Notes: generated by a model not told the origin, from the letters alone. A stretch of 42,941 nt of DNA from Halococcus hamelinensis 100A6 (GCF_000336675.1 NZ_AOMB01000044.1:1-42941); one strand, 5' to 3'. Positions 33,960 to 42,938 are shown, counted from the stretch's first letter. Program-made: numbers and translations.

Positions 33960-34175
33960 TGAGCATCGCAGTGAGTGAGCCGCAGGCGAACGAGCGAGAA
34001 GCACAGTCGGTTGGGGAGGAATGTGGCTGTCGCGGGGCGGTGGCGGAGGCGGGGCGGGGGAGTTAGTGGTTGTACCGCGAGTGAGCCGCAGGCGAACGAG
34101 CGGCCTTTTTTAGTCCAGGTTTTTGCGAGGAGTGGTTCGCCTCCGGCGAACCCGACGAAGTAAAAAAGTGGTTCG
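33960..34175. repeat. Intergenic mosaic repeat, copy 3
   Basis: This lies in the 461-nt gap between the divergent atpH and GT-C-like genes. GTGAGCCGCAGGCGAACGAG occurs twice within it (from about 33974 and 34081). A dense G-rich tract occupies 34034-34060. The block GTTAGTGGTTGTACCG (34062-34077) matches copy 2 with one change. The end is the T-run/A-run hairpin at 34115-34171. No convincing gene is seen between 33751 and 34211. Confidence 0.75.
34115..34171 (+). terminator. Terminal hairpin of repeat copy 3, possible insulator/terminator
   Basis: CCA-GG-TTTTT pairs with AAAAA-AG-TGG. The inner stem GGTTCGCC/GGCGAACC around TCC is perfect. Here it separates divergent promoters and cannot be a simple 3' terminator of either gene. 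Confidence 0.4.
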
Positions 34176-34187
34176 TAAGCGCTTAAT
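34176..34187 (+). promoter_or_regulatory. Promoter element of the GT-C-like gene
   Basis: The perfect palindrome TAAGCGCTTA (34176-34185) followed by AT lies 25-36 nt before the ATG at 34212. It can serve as a TATA element and, being symmetrical, as an operator. Confidence 0.4.
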
Positions 34188-34211
34188 CACGCCCGGTCAC
34201 ACCCCCGCTCG

Positions 34212-35612
34212 ATGACCGGTGGGCACCACGAACGCGAGGGGGCGCTGTTCTCGGCCCGCCAACTCGCCGTCATCGCGTGGGTGACCGCCACCTCCGTCGT
34301 CTTCTTCAACGTCTTCATCAAGTTCGTCAACCGCCAGCTCCTCGGGAATCCCTACGGCACCCCCGTCTACTGGCCGGTCAGCATCTTCGTCTTCCGGCTG
34401 GGGCGGCTCCGGCTGGGCTGGGCGATCCCGATGCTCGTCGCCGCGGTCGGGGTGTTCGCGGTGACGGCGTGGTACCTCCGTGAGGAGCGAACGCGCCTCG
34501 CGCCGGTCGTGGTCGCGGGGGTCGTCCTGCTGGTCTGTTCGAACCTCCTGCACGGGTTCACCCACGGGTTCGTCGTCCCGCTCTCGACCCGCGAGGGCTA
34601 CTACCAGCTCGCCGCCACCGTCGTCGATCCGGTCGCGTTCGTCCGGACCTACGAGGCGAACCAGCTCTCGTACGTCGTCCACGCGCGAACGCACCCGCCG
34701 GGGACGGTCCTGACCTTCACCCTCCTCGATCGGGTCTTCGGGTCGCGCCCGGTCGTCACGGCCGCCATCGCGGCCCTCTCGCTCCCGACCTCGGCCGCGT
34801 TGGTCTACCGGCTCGTCGGGACCTACTACGAGAGATCGGTCGCCCAGTACACCACGCTGCTGTTCGTGTTGCTCCCCGCCGTCCAGGTGTTCTACCTCGC
34901 GACGATCGACGCGGTCATCGCCACGCTGTTGCTCGGGTCGGTGTATTTCTTCACCCGCGAGTCGTGGTGGTGGAGCCTCGCGACGCTCGCCTGCCTGCTC
35001 GTCGCCGCCAGCCAGCTGTTCCTGTTCGTCTTCGTCCTCCCGATCCTGGCCGGGATCGCGTTCTTCCGACGCGAGAAGCTGCTCCCGCTCGTCGGCATCG
35101 GCGTCGGGCTCGTGGCGTGCTACCTGGTCGTGAAGTTCGGGCTGGGGTACGACTACCTCCACAGCCTCTCGATCGCCTCGGACCAGCAGAACCCCGACGG
35201 CTTCATGCTGCTCGCCGACCCCTCGGACTACGTCTTCAGCCGCTTCGAGGATATCGTCGAACTCGGGCTGTTCTTCACCCCGTTCCTCTGTCTGCTCGCG
35301 GCCCGTGGCCTCCGGGACCTCTGGGGTGACCTCCGCCCCGAGGGCCGGTGGTGGCTCGTGGACACCGGCGAGCGCGAGCCGTTCGTGATCGCGGCGGCCG
35401 CGGTCGTCGGGTTCTGTGCGATGCTCGTCGCGGGCGTCTACCACACCGGCGAGACCGCCCGCGGCGCGCTCTACATCTACCCCTACCTCTGCCTGCCGGT
35501 GGCCGCCGTGGTCCACCGCCTCCGACCGGGGTTTCGGGACCGCTGGCTCCTCGCGGGCGCGGTGTTCGGCCAGACACTCCTCTTACAGCTCCTCGGTAGC
35601 TACCTCTGGTGA
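34212..35612 (+). CDS. Polytopic membrane protein, GT-C glycosyltransferase-like
   Basis: A 466-residue membrane protein with about ten to eleven hydrophobic helices. The first extracellular-type loop contains YVVHARTHPPGT (154-165); a His-Pro-Pro-Gly motif there is shared by GT-C-fold family-39-like glycosyltransferases that use polyprenyl-phosphate sugars. The upstream loop TREGYYQLAATVVDP with an acidic residue also fits this fold. A role in cell-surface or lipid glycosylation is an inference; no other glycosylation gene is nearby. The start at 34212 follows a promoter palindrome. Its last 30 nt overlap the convergent gene's 3' end. Confidence 0.68.
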   Translation: MTGGHHEREGALFSARQLAVIAWVTATSVVFFNVFIKFVNRQLLGNPYGTPVYWPVSIFVFRLGRLRLGWAIPMLVAAVGVFAVTAWYLREERTRLAPVVVAGVVLLVCSNLLHGFTHGFVVPLSTREGYYQLAATVVDPVAFVRTYEANQLSYVVHARTHPPGTVLTFTLLDRVFGSRPVVTAAIAALSLPTSAALVYRLVGTYYERSVAQYTTLLFVLLPAVQVFYLATIDAVIATLLLGSVYFFTRESWWWSLATLACLLVAASQLFLFVFVLPILAGIAFFRREKLLPLVGIGVGLVACYLVVKFGLGYDYLHSLSIASDQQNPDGFMLLADPSDYVFSRFEDIVELGLFFTPFLCLLAARGLRDLWGDLRPEGRWWLVDTGEREPFVIAAAAVVGFCAMLVAGVYHTGETARGALYIYPYLCLPVAAVVHRLRPGFRDRWLLAGAVFGQTLLLQLLGSYLW

Positions 35613-36038
35613 AGTGCGCTTTTCGGCGGTCAGCGGCTGGCGAGCCACAAGCTCGCACGGGAAGTCGGGATGCTCCGCGAGGTGACGCACTACGAGATGA
35701 CGGCGGCGACCCGAGACCGCGGGGGTATCGACGTCGTCGGCGGTGAACGACGCCGGAAGCGAGCCGAACAGGTCCCGGAGGGCCTCGAACGAGTCGAACA
35801 CCTTGCGGTGGCCCGCCGACTCCACACCCCGGCGCGCGACGACGTAGCTCCCGTCAGGGCGATGGGTGCCGGTGGTACGAACGAACTCTCGATGTCGTGC
35901 GAGCGAGTCGTCGAGGGCCTCCCGGAGCGAGACGGCCTCCGCTCTGGTGAGTTCGTGCGTGCGACCGGCGACCGAAACCGTCACCGAACCCGGAGTCCGT
36001 CGGACCGATACCTCATCGCCAGGGGATTTCTCGACCAC
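35583..36038 (-). CDS. Uncharacterised haloarchaeal protein (151 residues)
   Basis: I do not recognise a characterised family. The product is charged and soluble. An N-terminal beta-rich part (about 8-45; VRRTPGSVTVSVAGRTHELT) is followed by a helix and a segment VFDSFEALRDLFGSLP. The middle region (about 100-130) has RRRHLVVRHLAEHPDFPCEL, which could be a helix-turn-helix or nucleic-acid-binding surface. The start is GTG at 36038; no ATG fits the reading frame near it. The 3' end overlaps the convergent membrane gene by 30 nt. It diverges from the zinc-ribbon gene with 151 nt between. Confidence 0.65.
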   Translation of the reverse strand: MVEKSPGDEVSVRRTPGSVTVSVAGRTHELTRAEAVSLREALDDSLARHREFVRTTGTHRPDGSYVVARRGVESAGHRKVFDSFEALRDLFGSLPASFTADDVDTPAVSGRRRHLVVRHLAEHPDFPCELVARQPLTAEKRTSPEVATEEL

Positions 36039-36189
36039 GAGCGCGGGAACTCGAAGGCATACCGACCGCTCGGCGCGGCACGAACATAAATCCCAGCGGT
36101 GGTGCAGACCGAGCTGTCGTCCGTGGTTCGGGTCGCGTTCGGCTCCCGCACGACGGCCACCTTTTCACGCTCGCGGTTCGAGGGAGGGT

Positions 36190-36906
36190 ATGCGCATCCG
36201 GGGCGAACGCGAGTGCAAGAACTGCGGTACGCGGTGGTCGTACTACGAGACCGGGAGCGTCGACTGCCCGAACTGCGGGAGCCTCCAGAGCGTCGGCCGC
36301 GACGAGCGTACCCAGCACACCGCGAGCGCGGCGACGCTCGACCTCACCGAGGCGCGAAGCCTGCTCGGGTCCGAAGCCGCCGACACCCGCGCCGCGGCCG
36401 AACGCGCCGCCGAGACCTGCCGGGAGTTCGTTCGGGAACAGGGGTTCATCCGCGCCGGGGAGCTCGCGCCGCTCGACGGGACCGCCGTCGGCGCACGCGA
36501 ACTCCGACAGGTCGGCACCGAACTCGCGCGCGGGCTGCGAACGGACGACGACGAGGAACGGTACTTCCTCGACCTCCTCGGCGGCGTCGAAACGGGCGAG
36601 CGCCCGCCCCCCGAAGCCGTCCCGGACTCGCTGCGGGCGGCTCGCGGCCGGGCGGTCGCGGGCGCGCTCGACGCCTATCGACGGGACGCGACGGCGTATC
36701 TCGACGACCACCCCGATAGCGAGGCGCGGGCGGCGCTCGACAGCCTCGAAGACCACGTCAGGCGGGTCGAGGCGCTCGACGGCGACGTCTCGCCCGACCA
36801 CGCCGAACGACTCCTCGGGGTCGCGCGCGACGTCGGCACGTACCTCCGCGAGGACGACGAGAACGCGCTGGCGGCCGCACGCGACCGGCTCTCGCGGCTC
36901 GGGTAG
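36190..36906 (+). CDS. Zinc-ribbon protein of unknown function
   Basis: A 238-residue protein with an N-terminal zinc ribbon: Cys9-x-x-Cys12 (CKNCGTRW) and Cys26-x-x-Cys29 (CPNCGSLQ). The rest is mainly helical and acidic, with Glu/Ala/Arg-rich segments; a conserved-looking helix lies around 63-85 (ADTRAAAERAAETCREFVRE). Such ribbon-plus-helical proteins are common in haloarchaea and largely uncharacterised; nucleic-acid or protein binding is the usual guess. The ATG at 36190 is chosen because the ribbon begins directly after it, although the frame is open upstream. Confidence 0.72.
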   Translation: MRIRGERECKNCGTRWSYYETGSVDCPNCGSLQSVGRDERTQHTASAATLDLTEARSLLGSEAADTRAAAERAAETCREFVREQGFIRAGELAPLDGTAVGARELRQVGTELARGLRTDDDEERYFLDLLGGVETGERPPPEAVPDSLRAARGRAVAGALDAYRRDATAYLDDHPDSEARAALDSLEDHVRRVEALDGDVSPDHAERLLGVARDVGTYLREDDENALAAARDRLSRLG

Positions 36907-36989
36907 CGCGACCCGGCACACGTCGGCAGCAGACCTTAGCCCGCAACCGTCGAACCCCGGCGCATGTCGACGACTACCGGTGAGACCCG

Positions 36990-37946
36990 ATGACGGATAT
37001 CGGCTACACCCTCTCGACCGAGGAGTTCGGCCCGAACGAACTCGTTCGCCAGGCCGAGCGCGCCGAGGAGGTCGGCTTCGACTTCGTGTCGAGCTCGGAC
37101 CACTACCACCCCTGGACCAGCGAGCAGGGCGAAGCGCCCTTCGTCTGGCCCGTGCTGGGTGGGGTCGCCGAGGCCACCGACGATATCAACGTCGGTGTGG
37201 GCGTCAACTGCCCCATCATGCGTATCCACCCCGCCGTGGTGGCCCACGCCGCCGCGACCGCCGCCGAGATGCTGGAGGGACGCTTCTTCTTCGGCGTCGG
37301 CACCGGCGAGCTCCTCAACGAGCACGTCGTGGGCGAGCACTGGCCCTCCCAACCCGTTCGCCTCGAAATGCTCGAAGAGGCCGTCGAGGTCATCCGCAAG
37401 CTCTGGGAGGGCGGACAGACCAGCCACTACGGCGACCACTACACCGTCGAGAACGCGCGGCTGTTCACCCTCCCCGACGAGCTCCCGCCGATCGTGGTCT
37501 CGGCCTTCGGCGAGCGCGCCGCAACCAGCGCGGGCGAGATGGGGGACGCGTTCTGGTCCGTCGGTCCGCGGGACGACCTCCTCGACACCTACGAGGAGGC
37601 CGGCGGTTCGGACCCGTCGTACTGCCAACTGCACGCCTGCTACGCCGATTCGGAGGACGAGGCCGTCGAGACCGCCCACGAGGTGTGGCCCAACTCCGGG
37701 CTCCCCGGTGAGCTCGCCGCCGAACTCCCGACCACGACCCACTTCGAGCAGGCCAGTCAGATGGTGACGAAGGAAGACATCCGCGAGGGGTCGATCCTCA
37801 CCGAACCCAGCGCCGACGCCCACATCGAGAACATCCAGAACGCGATCGACGCGGGCTATAGCCACATTTACATGCACCAGATCGGCGACGACCAGGAAGC
37901 GCTCCTCGACCTCTACGAGAACGAAGTCCTGCCGAGCTTCGACTGA
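36990..37946 (+). CDS. F420-dependent LLM-class oxidoreductase (TIGR03557-like)
   Basis: A TIM-barrel luciferase-like monooxygenase family member, 318 residues, resembling F420-dependent glucose-6-phosphate dehydrogenases. Family segments: DIGYTLSTEEFGPNELVRQ, VSSSDHYHPW near 34-43 (with the His seen in the Fgd active site), GVGTGELLNEHVVG near 101-114 and LPPIVVSAFGERAA. It would transfer hydride to or from cofactor F420; the substrate is unknown. The start at 36990 is used; it converges with folD, stops 4 nt apart. No F420-biosynthesis gene is in the window. Confidence 0.88.
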   Translation: MTDIGYTLSTEEFGPNELVRQAERAEEVGFDFVSSSDHYHPWTSEQGEAPFVWPVLGGVAEATDDINVGVGVNCPIMRIHPAVVAHAAATAAEMLEGRFFFGVGTGELLNEHVVGEHWPSQPVRLEMLEEAVEVIRKLWEGGQTSHYGDHYTVENARLFTLPDELPPIVVSAFGERAATSAGEMGDAFWSVGPRDDLLDTYEEAGGSDPSYCQLHACYADSEDEAVETAHEVWPNSGLPGELAAELPTTTHFEQASQMVTKEDIREGSILTEPSADAHIENIQNAIDAGYSHIYMHQIGDDQEALLDLYENEVLPSFD

Positions 37947-37950
37947 GAAA

Positions 37951-38844
37951 TTACGGAAGGTCGACGTCGACGCCCTCCTGTTCGCTCGCGGCCTTCACGG
38001 TGTTGTAGAGGAGCATCGCGCGCGTCATCGGCCCCACACCACCGGGCACGGGCGTGATGGCGCTCGCCTGCTCCTTCGCCGACTCGAACTCGACGTCGCC
38101 GACGAGTTCGTAGCCTTTCTCGGTGTCGGCGTCCACCCGGTTCACCCCGACGTCGATCACTACTGCACCCTCGCCGATCATCGAGCCGTCGACGAGTTCG
38201 GGCGCGCCGACCGCCGCGACCACGACGTCGGCGTTTCGCGTCTTCTCGGCCAGATCCTGGGTTCGTGAGTGACAGACGGTGACCGTCGCGTTGCCGTCGT
38301 CGGCCTTCTGGAGCAGGAGGTTCGCGAGCGGTTTGCCGACGATGCGCGAGCGCCCGACGATGGTGATGTCCTTGCCCTCGGTGTCGACGTTCGCCGATGC
38401 GAGGAGTTTCTGGACCCCGTGCGGCGTACAGGGTTTGAATCGCGCGTCGCCCGCGACGAGGCGGCCGACGTTCTCGGGGTGGAAGCCGTCGACGTCCTTC
38501 GCGGGGTCGATCCGGCGGATGACCTCCCGATAGTCGATCTGGTCGGGGGTCGGGTCCTGGACGAGGTAGCCGTGGACCTCGGGGTCGTCGTTGAGTTCGT
38601 CGATGGTCGAGTTGAGGTCGTCCTGCGAGGCGTCGGCGGGGAGTTCGACGTGGACGCCGTTGATCCCGACCTCCTCGCAGTCGCGCTGTTTCATCGAGAC
38701 GTAGGTCTCGCTCGCGGGGTCGTCGCCGACCAGTACGGTGGCGAGCCCGGGCGTCACGCCGGCGTCCTCGAAGGTCGCGATACAGTCTTCGAGGCTCGAT
38801 CGAATATCGTCGGCGACGGCGTTGCCGTCGATGACGTCGGTCAT
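37951..38844 (-). CDS. folD: Methylenetetrahydrofolate dehydrogenase / methenyl-THF cyclohydrolase
   Basis: Bifunctional folate enzyme, 297 residues, interconverting 5,10-methylene- and 10-formyl-tetrahydrofolate. Catalytic Tyr48 and Lys52 lie in YVSMKQRDC. KDVDGFHPENVGRL and PCTPHGVQKLL form the folate site, and GRSRIVGKPLANLL the dinucleotide-binding region; the C-terminus has TPVPGGVGPMT. The loop normally reading QLPLP is Gln96-Asp-Pro-Thr-Pro here; the Gln is kept but two residues differ. It follows glyA on the same strand after 65 nt, so the two consecutive one-carbon steps are probably co-transcribed. Confidence 0.95.
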   Translation of the reverse strand: MTDVIDGNAVADDIRSSLEDCIATFEDAGVTPGLATVLVGDDPASETYVSMKQRDCEEVGINGVHVELPADASQDDLNSTIDELNDDPEVHGYLVQDPTPDQIDYREVIRRIDPAKDVDGFHPENVGRLVAGDARFKPCTPHGVQKLLASANVDTEGKDITIVGRSRIVGKPLANLLLQKADDGNATVTVCHSRTQDLAEKTRNADVVVAAVGAPELVDGSMIGEGAVVIDVGVNRVDADTEKGYELVGDVEFESAKEQASAITPVPGGVGPMTRAMLLYNTVKAASEQEGVDVDLP

Positions 38845-38909
38845 AGGGGACCACTGGGAGCCGTGCTAATCAATGCCTCGGTCCGGGGAGTGGTCGGTGC
38901 CGTCCGGGC

Positions 38910-40157
38910 CTACTCGTAGAGCGGGAAGCGCTCGCAGAGCGCGTCGACGTCGGCCGAGACCTCCTCGACGACGCTCCCGTCGTCGGGGGCGTCCACGACG
39001 CGCGCGATACAGTCGGCGACCTCGCGGCAGGCCTCGGAATCGAAGCCGCGGGTCGTGAGCGCGGGCGTGCCCGCTCGGATCCCGCTGGCGACGAAGTTCG
39101 AGCGGGTCTCGCCCGGGACCGTGTTCGCGTTGAGCACGATGCCCGTCTCTTCGAGGGCTTCCTCGACATCTTTTCCCGTGGTGTCGGGGTGGGATTCCCG
39201 GAGGTCGCAGAGCACGAGGTGGGTGTCGGTTCCACCCGAAACCAGGCCGAGGCCGTGTTCCTGCAGCCGGTCGCCGAGCGCCGTCGCGTTCTCGACCACC
39301 TGGTTCGCGTACTCCTCGAACTCGGGTTCGAGCGCCTCGCCGAACCCGACCGCTTTGCCCGCGATGTTGTGCATCAGCGGCCCGCCCTGCATCCCGGGGA
39401 TGATCGCCGCGTCGATGGCGTCGGCGTGCGCCTCGCTCGACAGGATCATCCCGCCGCGGCCCGAGCGGATGGTCTTGTGGGTGCTCCCGGTGACGAAGTC
39501 CGCGACCCCGACGGGCGAGGTGTGAACGCCGGCCGCGACCAGTCCCGTGATGTGGGCGATGTCGGCGAGCTGGTAGGCGTCGACGCTCTCGGCGATCGCC
39601 TGGAAGCGCTCCCAGTCGACCTCGCGCGGGTAGGCCGAGTAGCCCGAGATGATCATGTCGGGATCGAACGCCTTGGCGTGTTCCTCGATGGCCTCGTAGT
39701 CGAGTCGCCCGGTGTCGGGGTCGACCCCGTAGTGTTCGACCTCGTACACCTTCCCGGCGAAGTTCGCCTTGAAGCCGTGTGAGAGGTGGCCACCGTTGGT
39801 GAGGTCCATCGAGAGGATCTTGTCGCCGGGTTCGAGCGCGGCGAGGTAGACCGCCATGTTTGCCTGCGAGCCGCTGTGGGGCTGGACGTTGACGTACTCG
39901 GCCCCCCAGAGCTCCGTCGCGCGGTCGATGGCCAACTGTTCGACCTCGTCGGCGTACTCACAGCCGCCGTAGTAGCGCTCGCCGGGGTAGCCCTCGGCGT
40001 ACTTGTTGGTGAGCGCGCTGCTCTGGGCGTCCATCACCGCGGGACTGACGTGATTCTCGCTCGCGATCATCGAGAGCGTCGAACGCTGCCGGTCGAGTTC
40101 GCCGTCGAGCGCCTCCGCGACCGCCGGGTCCGTGTGCCGAACGTCCTCGTAGTCCAT
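38910..40157 (-). CDS. glyA: Serine hydroxymethyltransferase
   Basis: PLP enzyme, 415 residues, converting serine and tetrahydrofolate to glycine and methylene-tetrahydrofolate. PLP Lys228 lies in DFVTGSTHKTIRSGRGG; Asp199-x-x-His202 in LADIAHITG stacks on and pairs with the cofactor; NKYAEGYPGERYYGG (51-65) is the family signature. The start MDYEDVRH at 40157 is preceded by TACGCTATTG (24-33 nt upstream on the minus strand) as promoter, so the long in-frame upstream frame is rejected. Its product feeds FolD, encoded next. Confidence 0.96.
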   Translation of the reverse strand: MDYEDVRHTDPAVAEALDGELDRQRSTLSMIASENHVSPAVMDAQSSALTNKYAEGYPGERYYGGCEYADEVEQLAIDRATELWGAEYVNVQPHSGSQANMAVYLAALEPGDKILSMDLTNGGHLSHGFKANFAGKVYEVEHYGVDPDTGRLDYEAIEEHAKAFDPDMIISGYSAYPREVDWERFQAIAESVDAYQLADIAHITGLVAAGVHTSPVGVADFVTGSTHKTIRSGRGGMILSSEAHADAIDAAIIPGMQGGPLMHNIAGKAVGFGEALEPEFEEYANQVVENATALGDRLQEHGLGLVSGGTDTHLVLCDLRESHPDTTGKDVEEALEETGIVLNANTVPGETRSNFVASGIRAGTPALTTRGFDSEACREVADCIARVVDAPDDGSVVEEVSADVDALCERFPLYE

Positions 40158-40268
40158 AATCGACCCTTCGGTCGCACCGTCAATAGCGTACCGATACCGG
40201 CCCACGTTCCCGTTGGCCGCCATTGACGAGACCGCCGAGGATTTAGTCCGGTCGCGTCTATCCGACCC

Positions 40269-40532
40269 ATGCCACGCCCGAAGTCCTCGTTCGACCGGCT
40301 CCGCCCGTTCCAGTTCCGTGAACCCGGTGACGTGCTCGACGACGACACGATGTACACCGTCTACGAGATCGCCCGGCTGCTCCAGGGGCTCGACCCCGAG
40401 ACCGAACTCGACATCGAGACCGAGGACGTGCTGCTCGACTGGGCGATCCCGTGGATGGTGACGAACGCCGAGGAGCTCTGCTTCGCCGACCCCGTCGCCG
40501 ACGACGAACCCGGCCACTACGGTCTCGCGTGA
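40269..40532 (+). CDS. Small conserved haloarchaeal protein (87 residues)
   Basis: An acidic 87-residue protein starting MPRPKSSFDRLRPF, with a helical core YTVYEIARLLQGLDP and WAIPWMVTNAEELCF. It resembles short haloarchaeal proteins filed as a domain of unknown function (possibly DUF5827; not checked). No catalytic motif is visible. It diverges from glyA with 111 nt between and precedes the helicase gene by 100 nt. Function unknown. Confidence 0.7.
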   Translation: MPRPKSSFDRLRPFQFREPGDVLDDDTMYTVYEIARLLQGLDPETELDIETEDVLLDWAIPWMVTNAEELCFADPVADDEPGHYGLA

Positions 40533-40632
40533 GCCACACACCGGGTTTCGTCGGGGACAGCTGTCACCGAACCGTCCGGCCGCGGCGAGCGAAGCCCTAT
40601 ACCCGAGGGCGCACGAACCCGGCACACGAACG

Positions 40633-42919
40633 ATGAGCGGCGAAGGGACCGGCAGCGAGACGGCCGCCGCGACCGGCGAGCCCCGCGAGAACCCAACCGG
40701 ACCCGGTTCGGAAACCGCCTGGCGCGACGTCTTCGGCTACGAGGAACCCTACGAGAACCAGGCCGACGCGATCGAGACCGCGATCGAGACGGGCGAGCAG
40801 GGTGGCTACCTCGTGATGGAGGGGGCCTGCGGGACCGGCAAGACGATGGCGGCGCTCACCGCCGCCGGAACCCTCCTCCGCGAGACCGACCGCTACGACA
40901 ACGTCCTCGTCGTGACGCCGGTCAAACAGCAGCGCCAGCAGTTCATCGAGGACCTCAGAGCCATCAACGAGAGCGTCGACGAGCCCTTCGACGGGCTGGC
41001 GCTGGTCGGCAAAGCCGACCTCTGTCCCTACGAGCGCGTCGGCGCGTTCGAGGAGAGTACACAAGAGGCCTGCGAGGAGCTCCGGGATCACACTTCGGGG
41101 CTGGTCGCGCACGGCGACGGCGGCGGTGAGGGCGAGGTCTGGTGGGACTCGGCGCGTGCCGGCGAGCTCGTCTCCTCGGCACGGGTCGACGCCGACACCT
41201 GGAACACGCTCGACGAGAACCTCACGACGGCGGGCCACACCGCACCGTACCCCACCGCACGGCCGACCGCGCCCGACTCGCTGGCCGAGGGCGACCACGC
41301 ACCCACCTTCTGCCCGTTCGAGGCCGACTGGTACGCGCGTGACAAGTCGGTCCCCGTGAGCTTCGACGCCGGCGAGGGGAACGTCGTCACGACGGACGAA
41401 CTCCTCGCGGGGTCGGTTCCGGCGGGCACCTGCCCGCACCGCTCGATGGGGACGCTGCTCGACGACGCCGACGTGATCGTGGGGAACTACACCCACCTCT
41501 TCGACCCGCGAACCCGCGCGCTCACCGACGGCGCGGTCGACGACCGGACCCTCGTGATCGTCGACGAGGCCCACCGATTGGAGGGGAGGGTTCGGGAGAT
41601 GCTGAGCGATCGAGTGGGGATCCACTCGCTCCGGCGGGCGCGCAACGACGTCCAGTACCTCCGCACGCGGGCGGGTCAGTCGCGCGAGCACCGCGCCCAG
41701 GTCGCCGAACTGCTCGACCCCCACGAGGTCGGCACCGACTCGCTCGAACGCGTCGAGGCGTTCTTCGACGAGGCCATCGACTGGCTCGACGACCGCGTGG
41801 AGACGTATCTCGCGAACGAATACGGGAACCTCGACCGGGCGGCGGGCGACCTCCCGGACGACATCGAGATCCCGCTTCGCGACCCCGAGGTCGAGGAACG
41901 CGACGAGTTCTCGGAGTGGGCACGCGAGGCGGGCTACTCGGCCTCCTTCTGCAAGTCGCTCCACTCGGTCGGTGCGGCGGTCGAGGACGTGCTGGGGACC
42001 GTCGCGCCGGAGCGCTCGTGCGTCTGCGGCGACGTCGGCCGGCTCGTCGCGCGGTGGTGGACCCGCGACCACGCCTCCTACTTCCGGGAGGTCACGCTCA
42101 CGAGCACCGACCGCGAGCATCTGGAGGGCTGGGAGCGCCACTACACCGCCGCGCTGTTCTGCTATGACTGTCTGCCCGCCGAGGACCTGAAGGCGCGCTT
42201 CGCGAACCTCGGCGGCGGCGTGCTGATGAGCGCGACGCTCGAACCGATCGACGTCTTCCGTGAGTGCGTGGGGCTCGACGGGGTCGCGGTCGAGGATTCG
42301 GACGGGACGGACGACGAAACGGACGAAGGGACGGACGAGGAGGCGGCCGAACCCCGCCCGGTGGTCGAGCGGACCTACGACCTGACGTTTCCCCCGGAGA
42401 ACCGGGCGAGCTGGGTGGTCGACGCGCCGGCGTTCACCGCCCGAAACCGCGGCCCGCCGACGGAGGGCAACGACGTTCGCGAGACCTACGCCTACGCGCT
42501 CCGCGAACTCGCGCGGAACCCCGGCAACGTCCTGCTCTGTCTCCCGAGCTATCGCGAGGCGGCGTGGGCGGGCGAGCGCCTCGCGGAGGCGCTCGACAAA
42601 CCCGTACTCGTCGACGAGCCGTCGAGCGACGCGGCGACCGAGGCGCTCAAACGCGAGTTCTTCGCGGGCGGGGGCAAGGTGCTCGTGACCTCGACCCGGG
42701 GAACCCTCACGGAGGGCGTGGACTACGACGGCGACAAACTCGGGACGTGTGCGGTGGTCGGGGTGCCGCTCGTCAACGTGGCCTCACCCCGGATCCGGGC
42801 GGTGCGGCGGGCCTACGGGGCCGCCTTCGACGAATCGAAGGCGTTCCGGTACGCGCTCACGGTGCCCGCGGTCCGGCGGGCGCGTCAGGCCATCGGTCGC
42901 GTCATCCGCGGGCCCGAGG
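40633..42919 (+). CDS. XPD/Rad3/DinG-like Fe-S DNA helicase (3' truncated)
   Basis: Superfamily 2 helicase; about 762 residues are visible and the frame is open to the edge, without a stop. Walker A GACGTGKT is at 64-71, DEAH at 311-314, and motif VI QAIGRVIRG at 752-760. Four cysteines between motifs Ia and II (Cys131, Cys147, Cys227, Cys267) have the arrangement of the XPD iron-sulfur cluster. It probably unwinds DNA 5' to 3' in repair. Three acidic, low-complexity residues-runs near 557-572 (TDDETDE, TDEEAAE) form an insert. Genomic coding ends at 42919, where adapter sequence begins; the last few codons after that point are artefactual. Confidence 0.92.
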
Positions 42920-42938
42920 CTGTCTCTTATACACATCT
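42920..42938 (+). other. Tn5 mosaic end: sequencing-library adapter remnant
   Basis: CTGTCTCTTATACACATCT is the exact 19-base Tn5 mosaic end used in Nextera-type tagmentation. It begins inside the helicase gene and lies three bases from the window's end, so it is almost certainly untrimmed adapter at a contig end and not a transposon in the organism. Confidence 0.95.

Noticed and set aside
33778-33966. A 62-codon minus-strand open frame upstream of atpH
   Set aside because: It overlaps the atpH promoter box, has no recognisable domain, and its composition is that of repeat-flanking DNA. I treat it as chance.
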